From positions 56,935,437-56,999,436 of the forward strand of contig JALGQZ010000001.1 of NCBI GenBank assembly GCA_023105745.1: DNA of 64,000 nucleotides. The letters run 5' to 3'. The notes beneath the pieces were generated by a model. That model worked only from the letters and a program-made list of their open reading frames with translations. It searched no databases and had not been told where the DNA came from. The position numbers and the translations under genes were made by a program. This document shows, piece after piece, positions 49,055-62,004 of the stretch. The DNA is from Austropuccinia psidii. Its lineage: Eukaryota; Basidiomycota; Pucciniomycetes; Pucciniales; Sphaerophragmiaceae. How positions within the stretch are numbered: position 1 is the first letter of the stretch; every line of letters starts with the position of its first letter.

Positions 49055-52000
49055 CTATTTAATACTGTTCAATTTAGTTTGCTCACTTGCAAGACGAAAG
49101 CGCTGGACTAGCTTGATGTGCATGTATACTGCCAGGGCGTATATTGCCTCCATCAATTCTCAAGACATTATGTAAACAACAGGGATTTTTAGTGTATTAA
49201 AACTCCTCAAGGATAACTTGGTGGGAGACTAGTTGTTATTTGCAGTTAAATTCCCTACTTCTAAACATTGAGTTAACAAAGTTTAATTAGTCAAATAATT
49301 CCACAGACTTAGAGTTGGAAAGTGCAGAAATTAGAGTCAGATGATCACATATTCAAACATTCAAGGCCGCACAGCCAGAGATGTACTTACCACTATTGTT
49401 GTGTCCTGCGGACACGTTGGCCATCACTCTATCTACATCAAAATGGAAGTCTGCAGAGCAATAGTATTAATCAACAGGCCGCTTTGTGAAGTAAATCTAC
49501 TCTAATCATACCATTGGCAATGGGCACTTCCTTCAAAGCCGGAGATAAACTCGCCGACTTCGCTGTTCGGCTATGTCGGCGTTGAACTAGAATGACAAAC
49601 TAGTAAAAACCCATTGCTCATACCTTGGCTATGAATGAGGACTTACGCATGTCTTTTACAGAATTAGTCAACCGCCGCCGGAGTTTCGCACTTCCGAAAT
49701 CGTTGTTGTCGTGGTGAGCCGCCTTATCGGGTTTATCAATCAGAGTAAAACTATCCACTTCAATCAATCCTTCGGCCGAGGAGCGAGTTGATAATGCAGG
49801 TGGTGCCGTAGGGTCAACCAATGTCACTCCTTTCAGGACTCTTTTAGGTGACCTGATTGGGGCAATGTTTACATCAGGATGACCTCTACAGGAAATCGGG
49901 CGGCTCAAAACAGGGATCAACGACTTCGCGGCTGATTGCGATTCAAAGTTCGAAATTGGGCGAGTCTTGGGCTTGGTCAAGATTCGTGTCTTGGCTGCCG
50001 CCGAAGTTGGTGACATGTAGCCATCGTTTGTGAAGCGTTTAACAAGTTTACGCCGAGAGGGGATTGATGCAGCCGGACGTAACTCAGCCTTTGGAGTTGG
50101 CTGTGGAACAATCAATGAAGCCTGCGTTTGAATACTAGAAGAGGCGGCAACGCAAGGTATTGCCGTGGGCAGGTTCACATTATCTTCACCGTGCTGAGAG
50201 CGTGGAGTAAGAGTTGAAGAACAAATCAAAACGACAGACTCAGATGCTTGGAAAAATGTGCTTTGGCTTGACTTCAATGAAATGAGGCTTGGCGGTTTCA
50301 TCACGGGGGGTAAGATGACTTCTCTGGTGATATTAGTTACAATCAGTGAAGGTGGATATTTACTAATATTGGTAGGATTGACTGGGGGCTTCGGAATGGA
50401 CAGCATTGAAGGGGGCGGTGTGGACAAGAAGGCAGGTGTCGAGGCATAGTTGAACGGGTAAGTTGGGACTGCATCGTCGAGCGAAATCGTTGGCTGAACT
50501 TCTGACTCTGTAGTAGGAATCGAGACACATTCTACTCCAACCAAAAATAAGAGAATGCTTGTAACGCAAGTGCTGCAGGATAAGGAGCTTACTGTTGTGA
50601 ATAGTATCTTCTGAGTTAGTTACAGATGGAGCCTGAGCCTGAGGATCGCTTTGCTCCGAAGACGCTTGGTTTGAACTCAGGTGGGCACTTGCCAGGGCCT
50701 CCTCCTTTGATGTTTCTTGAGCTGTTGTTAGGAAAAGTTAAGTTAATTCATCAGCTACACTTGGCCTGAGGAAGAGGGAAGAAAGGTCGTTGGTTTGAAA
50801 GGTGGGCGTACAAGTGGCTTGACCAAGCAACGGCGCTGGGTCGGAAGGCAAGACAATAGTCGCGGGAGCGGCTTGCTGAGCTGTAGGTTCTTGATCAGGG
50901 TCGGACCTTGTGTTTGCATGCTCGGACTTGTCGGCTTCGTTGACTTCTCTCATACTGTGTTGAATCTCACATGGTTGTTCTGCATTGGGTATAAGTGGGT
51001 CATGGTAAGACTGCTTGTTATAAAAGGCCCCACGAAAAAAAAAAACAACAGATGGCTCACCAGTCGTTTGCTCGCTTAAATTCGCTGCTCCCAAGTTGCT
51101 GCTGGAATCTCCGTCTGCGCCGGGTGCGACGGTACTTGCTGCATGAACTGCACTGACGACTGCTTCTTTATCATGTGTGTGAATGGTAAACTCTTGAATC
51201 AAAGCGGCCGCTGGTTCTTGTGAGCCTTCGTGGTTGAGTTCAGGGTCACATGAAGAGCTGACAAGATCTCCACCTTCCTTCTCTTGGTTGTTTGGGACCA
51301 CAACATTACTGTTAGTTTCACTCTCAGATAAAGTAACTGTCTGTGTGGATGTGGCAGCTTCAGCTAATGACCCAGTGGATAAGGACTCGGCGGTAGGGTT
51401 GGAGGGCTCTACTGGCTCGTCTTTCGGCTTGGCCGACTCAAAAGTTGTGCCGCTGAATGAAACTTGCTCTTGCTCAATGGGTGGGTCGGGCAATGGGCTT
51501 TCAGGCAAAGCCACTATTTCCAACGCTGGGGTGTCTGAGAGTGGTGCGGATTGACTAGGCTCGGCATCAGCATCAGCAATGGTCAGTTGCCCCGCCGGTT
51601 GTGCTGACTTGTCGTGGGGTTTGTCAGCTTCTGGTGTGGTCTCTGAAGGCTGAGGGGGAATTTTTGCTTCATCATGAGTAACAATCAAGGCTGGCTGCTC
51701 TTCCAGTTCAATCGGAACATTGATAGGGGTTGAAGTTTCACACGGTGTGACATCATCAGTGGCGTGGTTTTCACTGGCATCGGTTGTAAACTTTAGTGGT
51801 TCTTCTTCTGGCTTGGCCAACTCAGAAGATGTGCCGCTGAACAAAACTTGCTCTTGCTCAATGGGTGAGTCGGGTTTTGCGCATTCAGGTTGAGAAGCTA
51901 TCTCCAAAGATGGGGTGTCAGAGGGCTCTAGCTGCCCAACTGGTTCAGCTGGCGGCTGGTTTGGTTTGTCCGCTTTTGATGTGGTCTCAAATTCAAGAGC

Positions 52001-55000
52001 GGTACCCCCCGAAAGTTGTTGTATCGAGGTCTTGTGCTTGGGTTTAGCAACAGCGTCATCATTCTGCTGCTCCAGTTGCGGTGGAACATGGTTGGATAAA
52101 TCTCCATAGACATTGGTGACTGGCTCTTCCGCCGCTTCAGCCAGCATGTCGAATGATTTGCCCGTTTGTGTCAACGTCTGTGTGTGCGAGGTCGAATCTG
52201 CCAATGGAATTTGGTGAGGGTCCTGTTCAACAAGCGTGACATCCACTGGGCATTCAGAAGAGTCGACTGTATCCGAAATGGTGGTGTCAGGCAGCGGGTG
52301 CAAGGGTGGATCAGCCTTGAAATCTTCAACAGCATTGGCTGGCTGTCCCACTTGTTCACACGACGGGCCGCGGGACTTGTCAGCGTGAAGTACAGGCGCT
52401 ACTTCGGGTGGCGTGCCTGCATTAAGAACAGAAACAGTCTGGCCTTGCACTTGGGGCTGTTCAGATCGGGCATAGTTGGTCGTCGAGGCTTCAGGCAAAG
52501 ACACTGAAACAGTGTTGTAGGGTTCATTGACACCAGTGTGAGCCTTGACTGGCTCCTCCGATTGTTCCGCTGGCTTGTCAAGGGACTTGTCTGTTTCTAA
52601 CAAAGTGACTACCTTGGAATTTGAGCTTTCTGAAGCAACGGGCTGCTGATCCTGCTCAGTATGTGTGTCTTTGGGCATTGAGGTTCCAGGTGAGGCAACT
52701 GGCTGCAGAGTGAGAGTTTCGTCTGTTGGTTTGTCTGCATTGATATCAGCAACAGCCTTAGCTGATCCCACCCCTTCTCCAGACAGCTTTGGAGGTGACC
52801 GGTCGTAGTTTGATGAAGTCACTCCCTCAGACACCGTACAAGCAATAAGCGTGTTGGTGGGTGCGACAGATTCAGGTTCAGCCATTGTCTCTAATGCAAC
52901 GACTTCAGATATTTTGCGGTCAGCGTGATCTTCCTCAACAACATTAAAGGCTGATTCCTCTGCTTTAGCTGGCTTTCCATAGGGATTGGAGGTTTGCGAT
53001 AACATCACTAGGCCGGAAGATGTAGGTGCTTCTTTGTCGACGCCAGCAACCGTTTGGGCTTGCAGTTGGTTTTGTTCCACCAAGATATTTTGAAGAGGAA
53101 AAGAGGCTTCAGGCGAAGCTACTCGCTCGGTAAGTGGGTCGTCGTGGATATCGCCAGTAGCACTGACTAATTGGTTCTCTTGATCAGGCAGTACTGCGTG
53201 AAGGTGATCTGTTTCCATGGAAGTCACTGCCCTAGAAAGGAGCACTTCAGACGATTGGCGGACGGGGGGAGCTGTGGGCTGGTGCTGCTCTGATTGGGCC
53301 GGCAAGTCAATGGGTAGTTTGGCTTTTGGGTCCTCCGCGGCTTCAGATAGCCGTGGGATGGGTTGAGCGTCGTTGATGAGGTTGGCAACCCCAAAGGTTT
53401 GGTCCTCGGTTTTGCCGACTTTGGTATCTTCCTTGGCCTTGTAATCAGAGTCGGCAAGCTCCTGTGACTCCCCTGATTTCAGTCTTGCATCTGGCGAGGG
53501 ATTGCATTGGTGGGACGTAGAGTCTTGTACAGAGGCAACATTGTCTTCTGTAATTAGAATGCCGTCAGGCGCCTGAATTTGTTCAGGGTCGTCCCTGATC
53601 GGTAGTTCGACTTGAGTGTTGCTGGGTTGAAAAGCGTGGGATTCAACTGAGAGGGTCGTGATAGATGTGTTTGAAATAGAATTTGGTTGGTCTACCGCAT
53701 CTTCAAACTGGTGCCGCAAAGCTTTGTGATCGTACATGAGTTTACAAGGCCCCTCTGAAATGATGGCTTTGCAAGGCCGATCCATGGCATTATCTTCAGG
53801 AATGTCGGTAGTATACTCTGATGCAACTGTTGGATCAAGGTCGGCAAGGCTTTCAGCCGTTGGTTCTTCGAACGCGATTACTAGAATTTTTAAGTAGCAG
53901 AATGCATAAAAGAACTCAGCTCAACAAGTGGGATACCATCTATTTTGACTGCCAGTTCCTCTTTGGGGAGTGGCTATCAGACTGAGATTAATTGATTTAA
54001 ATTTAGTACAACTCACCAGGTGAGGTCTGAGGATCAGTAGCATGGCCTGGCTCAAGTTGTCCCAAAGTAACGAGTAAAGGCAACTCTTTGATGGGGTTGT
54101 CATGGTAGGTTTTGATTTCCTTGAGTAAAGGCGGCTGCCTTGAAGATGGGGGTGCTTCAGGGAGAGCTTTGAATATGAGTTGGACGAACGCAAAAGAAAA
54201 TTCATTCCATGAGATTTAAGAACGAAACCCTCGACCAAAAACAAAGAAGGAATTACCAGATGGTTCCAATGATGTTCCAAGCGCGTCAGCCTTTTCTTCC
54301 ATGTGATCTGACTTTAAACATACTGCTGCCTGGTTGTCTATCGGTGAATACATAACTGCGTCCTCCTCAAGTGAGCGCTTCTGATCACGAACCTGGGCGA
54401 CATTAAGATGCAGCGGATTCTTAGGAAGTATTGCCGAGTCTGTGAATGGGTCCTGTTCTGTGGGTTGAGCTGTAATGTGATCTGAGTAGTCTAAATGCGC
54501 TGCGAAAGCTTCTTCGACACCTTTGTTTCCTTCATGGGAACATTTCTGTTCCAAGTGCAGGGTTTGATTGGAGTGCGGAGACTCTGACTGCGCTGATGGT
54601 AAGTCTTCAGCTGGCTTATTGTCTGCAAGAGACCGAAGCTGATTAGAAAGCTGGGCATCGCCTTCCATGGAAGAATTTTGTGGTGATAGCACTGTATCCT
54701 CCACAAGCTTGTTTTCAGAAAAGCTTTGTAAATTAGAATGCTGAGCTTCTCGGACATTGAGAAAATGCGGCCAGACTGCGGACGAGTCCTGGGAAGAGCT
54801 GGCTTCTTGCAGAGGAGGTTTGGAACCTTGAGCGAAAATTTTTGGCTTGCAATAAGGTGTTTCGGTAGGTTTTGCTTCAATAGTTGAGTAAGCTGCAGTA
54901 GATTCTTTCTTGAACAGATCTTGAGCTTCATGCAATCCTTTGGGTAATGGACTTTGAGGGCGATTGACTGATTCATGTTCAAGATAACTGCTTGGCTCTT

Positions 55001-57744
55001 CAACAGGTATGGTTCTAGGCTGAAACGGAATTTGAACAGGTTCTTTTTTCGCAGGCAAGTCGTCTTTGATATACGGTGTTACGATACTAGCAAAGGTTGA
55101 GTGGTTGACATTGGGTTCCGGCAGTACTGATGTGTTGGTAATGGCATGTAGACTGGCAGAATCTAAGTTGGAGTCACATTCATCTGATGTTTGAGTGGTA
55201 ACTTCCGAAAATTCACCCAAAGTATCAACAATTTCTTGTAAATTTTCCTGTGAATCCTTGCCTTGAGAAACTGGACCAGAGTAGGTTTTGAAAAGTTCTG
55301 ATTCTTCAGACCTTAAGAAGGATGGCGCCGAATCATTGGAAGTGCTTACTGATGGGACTGCCTCAAGGTGATGCAAAGAAGTACCCGATTGTGCCTCCAT
55401 ACTTGAATAGCTAGTATCAGAAGTTGGGCTTTCCTGATAGGGTAAAATCAACACATTGTCCGTGAGATCATGTGAATGAGGGTTGCATCGGGACTTCCCT
55501 TCATAACTTGGGGGAGAATTGATGGGTTCCTGAGTACTTGGGACTTCGGGCAATGTAGGTTTCGTGTGTAAGTTGACAATCAAAGAGGTTTCCTTAACTA
55601 ATAAGTCATGAGTTGGTAATTCAACTGATGTGTTATCCTGCGCTGACGTTTCAACAGACTGAATGATGTTGTGACATGTCGCAAAAGGCTCTGTCTCATG
55701 AGAATCAGAGATCGGGTCACGTGCTTGACATTGGGCGAGTGACAGGGTTTCATTGCATTGACTAGAAGCTACATGGGGTATAATGGAATCAGGATCATTC
55801 TGTTGGAACATATTCAGACGATTCTGTTCTTGAGGCAGCCTAGGGGATGTTTTTGAATGCTGAGATGTGGCTCTCATGGCTAGCCCCATGTCTGCTTGGG
55901 AAGTCTGACGATGTTTAAAGTGGCTTCTTCGGGTTGATCCAGAGAATACGGTTGAAGAGAAGGACGATGATGACGTAGAGCTCAAGTTGCGGGTGCGTTG
56001 ATGAGATTTGCTTGTTAGTTGTATGGATAGTTGACCGTCCTCTGGCATACCGTAATGATCCGGCTTTACCGTTGACATAATCGACTCATTTGTATTCGGG
56101 ACCTCCGCTTCCTGTGATGTTTTTCCAGGCCGACTCCAATTTTCTGAGTAAAAAGATGACGACTCCGAGGCTTCTGGCAATTCATTCATAAAAGTGGATG
56201 CCATTGAGTGTGTTTATATGAACTATGGCTAATGAGAAGATGAGATTGGAGAAAGATGGCACAAACCACAATGTGAGGCACTGCTGCCTTTGTCTTTTGT
56301 TTGACCTAAGATAGGGAACTGGTGTTGAAACTCCTCTGTGAGCGTCTTGAATGATGCGGAAGAGGTGGTCATTTTCTTTGCAAGCTTTGAATCCGAAGAA
56401 TGAAGACCTACATTTCTTGAAATGTTGTTGTTGGAGCCGACCTCTTGGGAAAATTTTACCGTATCATGTGACCTTAAGGAGGGCAAAACAGTGCTTTCTG
56501 TAAATTTAGGGTGCGCTTGGGGTGCACCTTCTTGTACTGGCTCCTGGGCTGTTAAACATTGCCTTTCAATCTGTGGCTCTTGACTAACTTCTTCGTTTGA
56601 AAAATGGGATGCCTTGGTTTCTTCAAGGAGAGTATTTGAGGTCCTCTGAGAATTGAAGGCAAAGCTGGATAATTCGTCAGCTTCGAGGTGTTGAGTAGAA
56701 GGTTGAGGTCTACCTGATAATGACATTGAGTGAGACAGGTCAAGACTGGGTAGAGAAGCGTGATGATCGGCGAGAATAAAATTTGAGTTGGGTTTATTGA
56801 GCATGGCGTCGTGGGTCTTCTCTGCTGAGGGTATAAAATAATTTTGTGACTGATCAAAGAGGGTGTGATGGGGCTTGTTTTCTTTGAATGGGGAGTTGTC
56901 TGGCCTGGCCTCGTTGACTTGCTTGATCGTCATACCAGAAAGTTTTTCTGCTGGTGGTGCAGGGGAGTACGACTGGCTGTACAGAACTGAATCGTAATTT
57001 TTTGCTGGCGTAGACAAGAAATGCTGAGAGCCATCATTGATTGATGTGAATTTGGTGGTAGGCAAGCTTGAGGAATCAAGAAGTGGAACTGCAGAAGGAG
57101 TGTAGTTGAATTCGGGCAGATGTTTCGCGCTGAGAGCAGCGTTGAGCTGCTGAGGAGGCACTGAAACACGGGTAGATGATTTGTGGGAAGGTCCTGAGAG
57201 CTGAGTGGCATGTCCTGGCAGGTTCGATATGGAAGTGCCAAATGATGGATTTGGCTGATTTGAGGAAGGATTGAAATGTTTAGGATGTTCAAATCGTTCT
57301 GCCTGGTTAAGGAGAGCAGCAACCACTTGGGTAGATTGTTCCAATGCGGTATAATGATGGCTTGATGAGTTGATATCCGCGGCAGTCCTGTCAGCGATGA
57401 TATGGCCTGGGCTTTCTTGATCTTGTGAGGATGGGGTATGACTTGCTTTGTGGCGAGCAGATAGATTTGGGTTATGTGTCTAGGAAAAGTATTGCAATGA
57501 TTAGCTGAAGTTGGTGCTAATAGCTAGGAGGACGTGCACTTACTGAGAATGAAGCAAATTTATCTTTTGATGCCATTAGAACAGTATTTTTTCCTGGTTT
57601 GTTGTTGTTCATCGCATTGGTTGACTCATTAGGTGGCATAGGTGAGGCTGATGAGGCTAAGTGAAGGCTGAGATTTGGTATGCGCTGCTCATGATGTTGA
57701 TGTGAATCAAGAGACCTTTCGTGCCAATGTTGAGAGACAGGCAT
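49055..57744 (-). CDS. Large low-complexity protein of unknown function, ~10 exons
   Basis: Proposed exons: 57744-57544, 57479-56267, 56173-54257, 54166-54017, 53880-50812, 50721-50593, 50531-49647, 49586-49512, 49450-49391 and possibly 49158-49055. Total about 2,600 residues. All junctions have GT-AG ends and keep the frame; after the first intron (phase 0) every intron is phase 1, and exons 3-9 are each a multiple of three. Intron lengths are about 58-136 nt apart from the doubtful last one (232 nt). ATG 57744 (MPVSQHWHERSLDS) is the first in the open frame. I recognise no domain, signal peptide or membrane segment. The N-terminal third is rich in Ser, His, Pro and Asn; the middle (exons 3-5) is acidic and rich in Glu, Pro, Thr, Ser and Gln with degenerate repeats; the C-terminal part is basic (RRKLVKRF, RSPKRVLKG, KLRRRLTNSVKDMRK), which could bind nucleic acid or act as nuclear signals (inference). 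Uncertain points: exon 5 donor (50811, or 50760 with a 39-nt intron), exon 7 acceptor, exon 7 donor (49646, or GTATGA further on), and the 3' end (another option stops at 49,229). Confidence 0.75.
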
Positions 57745-58231
57745 TTGGCAAGGCGAGAATGCGCTGAAGATGACTCGAGGAGGACGTAAATAATTTGGAT
57801 GAATGAAGTAAATGAAATAATCAAGACAGGAGAAGACTGCAATCAAAGGAATTCAATATCGATTAAAAATTTACTGTTATTACTGCTATTACTATTGAAG
57901 ATGAAAAAACAAAGATTGAGATTCAAGAGTTGAGTGCGGCTAGTGATAAAATCAATGAAATTATTCGTATCAAGAAGGATGTTCAAACTATAGTAGAAGT
58001 TATATGTCAATAGATTGTCATGATTACCAAGAGATATTAGTTGAAGGCTCAATAACAAGAGACTAACATTATAGGTGATTATCGTTGAAGGAACAATAAT
58101 GGCAAAGAGCTAACACGTAACGGGGTCGTTAGAGCATCAAGTAATGAGAAATTCTTGACAATAAAAAGGAATCTGAAGAATTCTAAAAGACGTTCAATCA
58201 GAGTTTGTGCAACATGAGTTAAAAAATCAAT

Positions 58232-58251
58232 TGTGCTGTAATTATAGCACA
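58232..58251. repeat. 20-bp near-perfect palindrome upstream of the large gene
   Basis: TGTGCTGTAATTATAGCACA: the two 10-base halves are reverse complements with one mismatch. It lies 488 bp before ATG 57744. It could be a dimeric binding site; no protein can be named. Confidence 0.5.
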
Positions 58252-59446
58252 TCAACTGACCAATCCGATGAGAATATGCTAAAATATTGCAAACAAAATG
58301 ATTTTTTCCTGTTTTTTTTCTGGTTTAGTGCGTTCAAAGGCTATCTGGGTTTGGATGGGCGTAATCTGAGTGAGATGTCAGGCTAATCTTGAGCTGTGAG
58401 GAGGTCGCCAGGCAGATGGACTGATGGACATAAGCGTTGAGTATATGAGCATATGTGATATATCTGATGGTTGGAGTTGCGACCTCAAGCCAAGGAGCTT
58501 ACCATTGAAGAGCTCTAGTGTGGGATAGGTCTCAAGGGACGAATACACTGCTGTATATTATACAGTATAGTTCTACTAGAAATTTCTCAATGACGCAGCG
58601 AGCTCGATCAGAGATTCAGAGGACAAGTTGGAAGAGGATGAGAATGATTGATCGAAGGTTGAAAGAAACTTGAATTGTGGTTCCTGATTTTGATCTTACT
58701 GATTACATTAGGGGGTCTTCTTGCAGAATCTTTCCCTAGTTAATTCCAGACGACGACATCAGTGGCGTAAGAGAGTCAAGACTGTAAGATGGCGATGGTA
58801 TTACTGGTTGAGGTCACCCTTGCGTCTCGACTCGAGCGATTCCTTTTTAGTTTTTCCCAAGTTGACAGATCGATCGAGTAAGCTCAAGTTGTGATCTCAA
58901 TCAATCAGAGATCAAGGAAGACTCAAAGAAAAACTTGTAAGACACACCAAGGGGATTTCCGAAAAGGTGATAATCAACAGCCTCGAAGAAGGGTGAAACT
59001 GATGATAGGGGTCCTGAAACGAGACCGATTGAATTGATCTGATGAACTTCTAACTGAACCCTTCCTTTTCGGGCTTGACCAAACTTCCATTAGTTTCGTA
59101 ATCAATCACTCATAAATCTTCCTTGATGTGACGATGCTCGAGAACAAGAGAACCTACAACTGAAACAAATGATGAGGATGATCGAACTCTCTAGGGCTGA
59201 GGTCGCTCCACAAGGTCAAACAAGAGTCTTGTGAAACAATGAGAGAGTGACGACAAGCAGTCAACTGGATGAGAAATAAATCTTCCTGACCAAAAAAACA
59301 CAAAGGGCCCTAGAGAACTTTCGGACTTGGATCTGGCTTCCTGACAGGTCATCATCACACTCAATATTCGAACTCAAAACGCACCATGAGAATGATCAAG
59401 AACATAATAATCCAGCAGGAGCTTAGTTGCGACTGGATCATGGTAC

Positions 59447-59549
59447 TGTACTGTACTTAATTTTTACGCCCTCATTCCAAGCAGATGAGAATGGAATGAT
59501 GAGTTTTAGAAGATGCCAAGTGAGTCATGAGACCTGAAGTACAGTACAC
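59447..59549. repeat. 12-bp perfect inverted repeat with 79-bp spacer
   Basis: TGTACTGTACTT at 59,447-59,458 and AAGTACAGTACA at 59,538-59,549 are exact reverse complements; each arm is itself built from GTACTGTAC-like symmetry. It is near the outer edge of the gene island. Confidence 0.8.
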
Positions 59550-59800
59550 TCAAACTCCTGACAAGTTCACCCTCCTTCACAAGACGCCCTTGATAATAAG
59601 TTGGATTGACAAAACTATTTCCAAGATCCATAAGGAACCTGCAGGGTTGAGTGTGATCAGAACCCCCCAGAAAACATCAACACAAATTCACATCACTGCA
59701 AAGGGCTTCCCTCTAATTAAATTGAAACAAGCTAAAAAAATAAATTCTTGTGAGTTGCCCTAATCAAGATCAGGAAAAATACATTTTGACACCTACCTTA

Positions 59801-62004
59801 TCATGAGATTAACCTTCAAACTCTTTATTTCATCAGTTCTAGCTCTGTCTTGGTTCTTCTTTTAATTTGGCCATTTAAATAACCTTTGAACATACAAGTC
59901 AGTCTAAGTTACTAAGAAGACACAAAGGTTCAACAAATCACAATCTCGAAATAATAAATTCTTTAATGTGACTTTCAAATCATATCCTAAAAAACTAAAT
60001 CAAACCAGGTTAATTAAAGATAAACTCAATGCTATTTTGACCAAAAGTATTGAATGAATGCAAAAGATAAATCATAGATTGTTTCAATTTGACTACCTTT
60101 GGGGTGTTCTTTAATCAAATTATATTACAGATTGAGCCTTATGTATTTCTAAAAATAAACGGAAACTAGGATTCATTATCATTATTCTTATAAATAAACA
60201 AAAAAAACTTTAAAGAAAAATATGCATTCCCTTAACTGAAAAATTGTTTTATCTCATCCATTTTCACCTACCCAAATTTATCAGCTTATAGCTTATAGGT
60301 TTTTTTTTCCAAAAAATATAGATGATATTCTAATAAATTTAAGATAAATATAAGCTCTTCAGCTTGGCTCAATATTAAAACATTATTTTTTTGGATAAAA
60401 AGTAACAAACTGATACAGATGAAAGTAAAAGTAATATACATATATAAATTTGGTTTTATTCCTGCGACAATTTTCAAATTTAAAAAATGAAATGACAGAC
60501 ATTTCAAAACTCTTAAGAAATTTTGGAATATATATAATATGTTTGTCATTTCTTTAATAAGAAAGAAATTAGGTTTTTCTTTTTTAAAAAAATCTCAAAA
60601 AGATATATAATTGGAAAGATGGATAGAATAAATATCTTTTTTAGAATTAATCATAAATTTTGAGTTATTTTTAAAATTTTGAATTACTTTAGAAGCATTT
60701 TTTTTGATTCATTTTCTTGATTGAATTTCGAAATGGACTTTGAATTTATTTTATTCAATATTTAATAAGCTTGACCTTTTTTTATAAATAAGAAAGATTG
60801 AAGAAGGAAATTTTAGTTAGTTTGAATCCTAATTATTTTTGAACTTTTTTATTGGAAAAAAAAATATTTTAATATATTCAAATCTTGAGATATTAAATTT
60901 TTTAAAAGAAATTCAAGCTGAAAAACTGAAAAGTTATGATTTTATCAAATGAAAATTGAATCAAAAAATAAAGAAAATATTCCTTTTTAGTTTGTTTGGG
61001 CTTAAATTTGACTAGTTAACTTATTAGGGGATGAATTCATGAGTCTGAAATATAAACAGATTCAACTAAATAATAAAATTAAATCTTTCAATGTATGTAA
61101 GCTGCAATAATTTCATACTTTTTTTGTGATTTCAAATCATATATTTTGATAATTAAGGTTTTTATATATAAAAACTAAATAGACAAAACCAACTCAAAGG
61201 AGATTTGAAAGTATAGAAATCCACTGAGAAGTAAATCATTGAATTTAAATATAAAGCAGTGAAGCTAAAGTAATAAGATCAGAATTTATTAAGGGCTAGT
61301 GGTCAAAACACAAAATCCCCTCATATATATCTATCAACTTCTAATGTATTTTTGCAAAAAATTAGTAAAAACATGTAAGGAAGCCTCTAAGCCTATTTTA
61401 ATTTAATATCCCTGATCTTTTCACCCTAACACCACCCCCAAAACCTTAAACCCAATAAAGCCCCCAAAAAATAATGAAGAGACTAAAAAGCTATCATCAG
61501 CTTGACAAGTCCCAAAATTGAACAGAAATCACCCAGCCCTAATTTTTTTGATTTTTGTTTTCTTTTTACCTCCTTAAATTTCTCTCATCCAATCCATGTT
61601 AAATTATAAAGCCCAATTATAACTTCACAGCTTCCTTAAATGTTTTCATAAAAATCCACTATATTTGTTTTTTGGACCACAAATTACCCCCCAAAACTCC
61701 CCAATTTCAGATATTTTACTCTTCAAATCCTCCTATTTTTTTGAACTTCTTTCTGCTTGCTAATCTCTTATAGCTTATTTCATATAACTAAAAACCCTTT
61801 TTTATGCTTTTAAACCCTTCATTGATTTCTAAAAACTTTGCAAACCCCAACAGAGGGTGACTTTGACAAAAATAAAGCCGACAACAGTAAATAATAAGTT
61901 TTTTTTTAAAAACATATTCAAGGAGATTTTGAAATAAAAACTTTTGTACTATTAAATTCAAAATTCTGCAAGCTAATAATAATATCTCTGAAAACATTCA
62001 GTCA
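59801..62004. other. AT-rich spacer, no gene seen
   Basis: Return to AT-rich, CpG-poor DNA. From about 61,380 to 61,860 the plus strand is notably C-rich relative to G (cccaccccc-like runs), a local strand skew without a frame I recognise. Confidence 0.5.

Larger units (their letters stand above)
57745..59800 (-). promoter_or_regulatory. 5' flank of the large gene, probable promoter and leader
   Basis: About 2 kb with clearly more CpG and G+C than the AT-rich DNA beyond 59,800. The minus strand is pyrimidine-rich in places and has stops in all frames, so it looks like leader or promoter and not exon. A plus-strand frame of 78 codons (59,527-59,763) is basic and unrecognised and could be chance. 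Two symmetrical sites lie here (separate entries). I cannot place a TATA box or start site with confidence. Confidence 0.4.

Noticed and set aside
48975..49175. Plus-strand frame of 66 codons
   Set aside because: Overlaps the proposed last exon of the large minus-strand gene; the minus strand has splice signals and better composition. Not fully excluded.
53921..54280. Separate minus-strand frame of 119 codons
   Set aside because: It runs across exon 4 and two introns in another frame; the spliced model explains the same bases better.
56229..56231. Stop codon suggesting that the large gene is two genes, with a new ATG at 56204
   Set aside because: A 93-nt GTTTGT...GCCAG intron (56266-56174) removes the stop and the ATG and joins both parts in frame with the same phase as the later introns.
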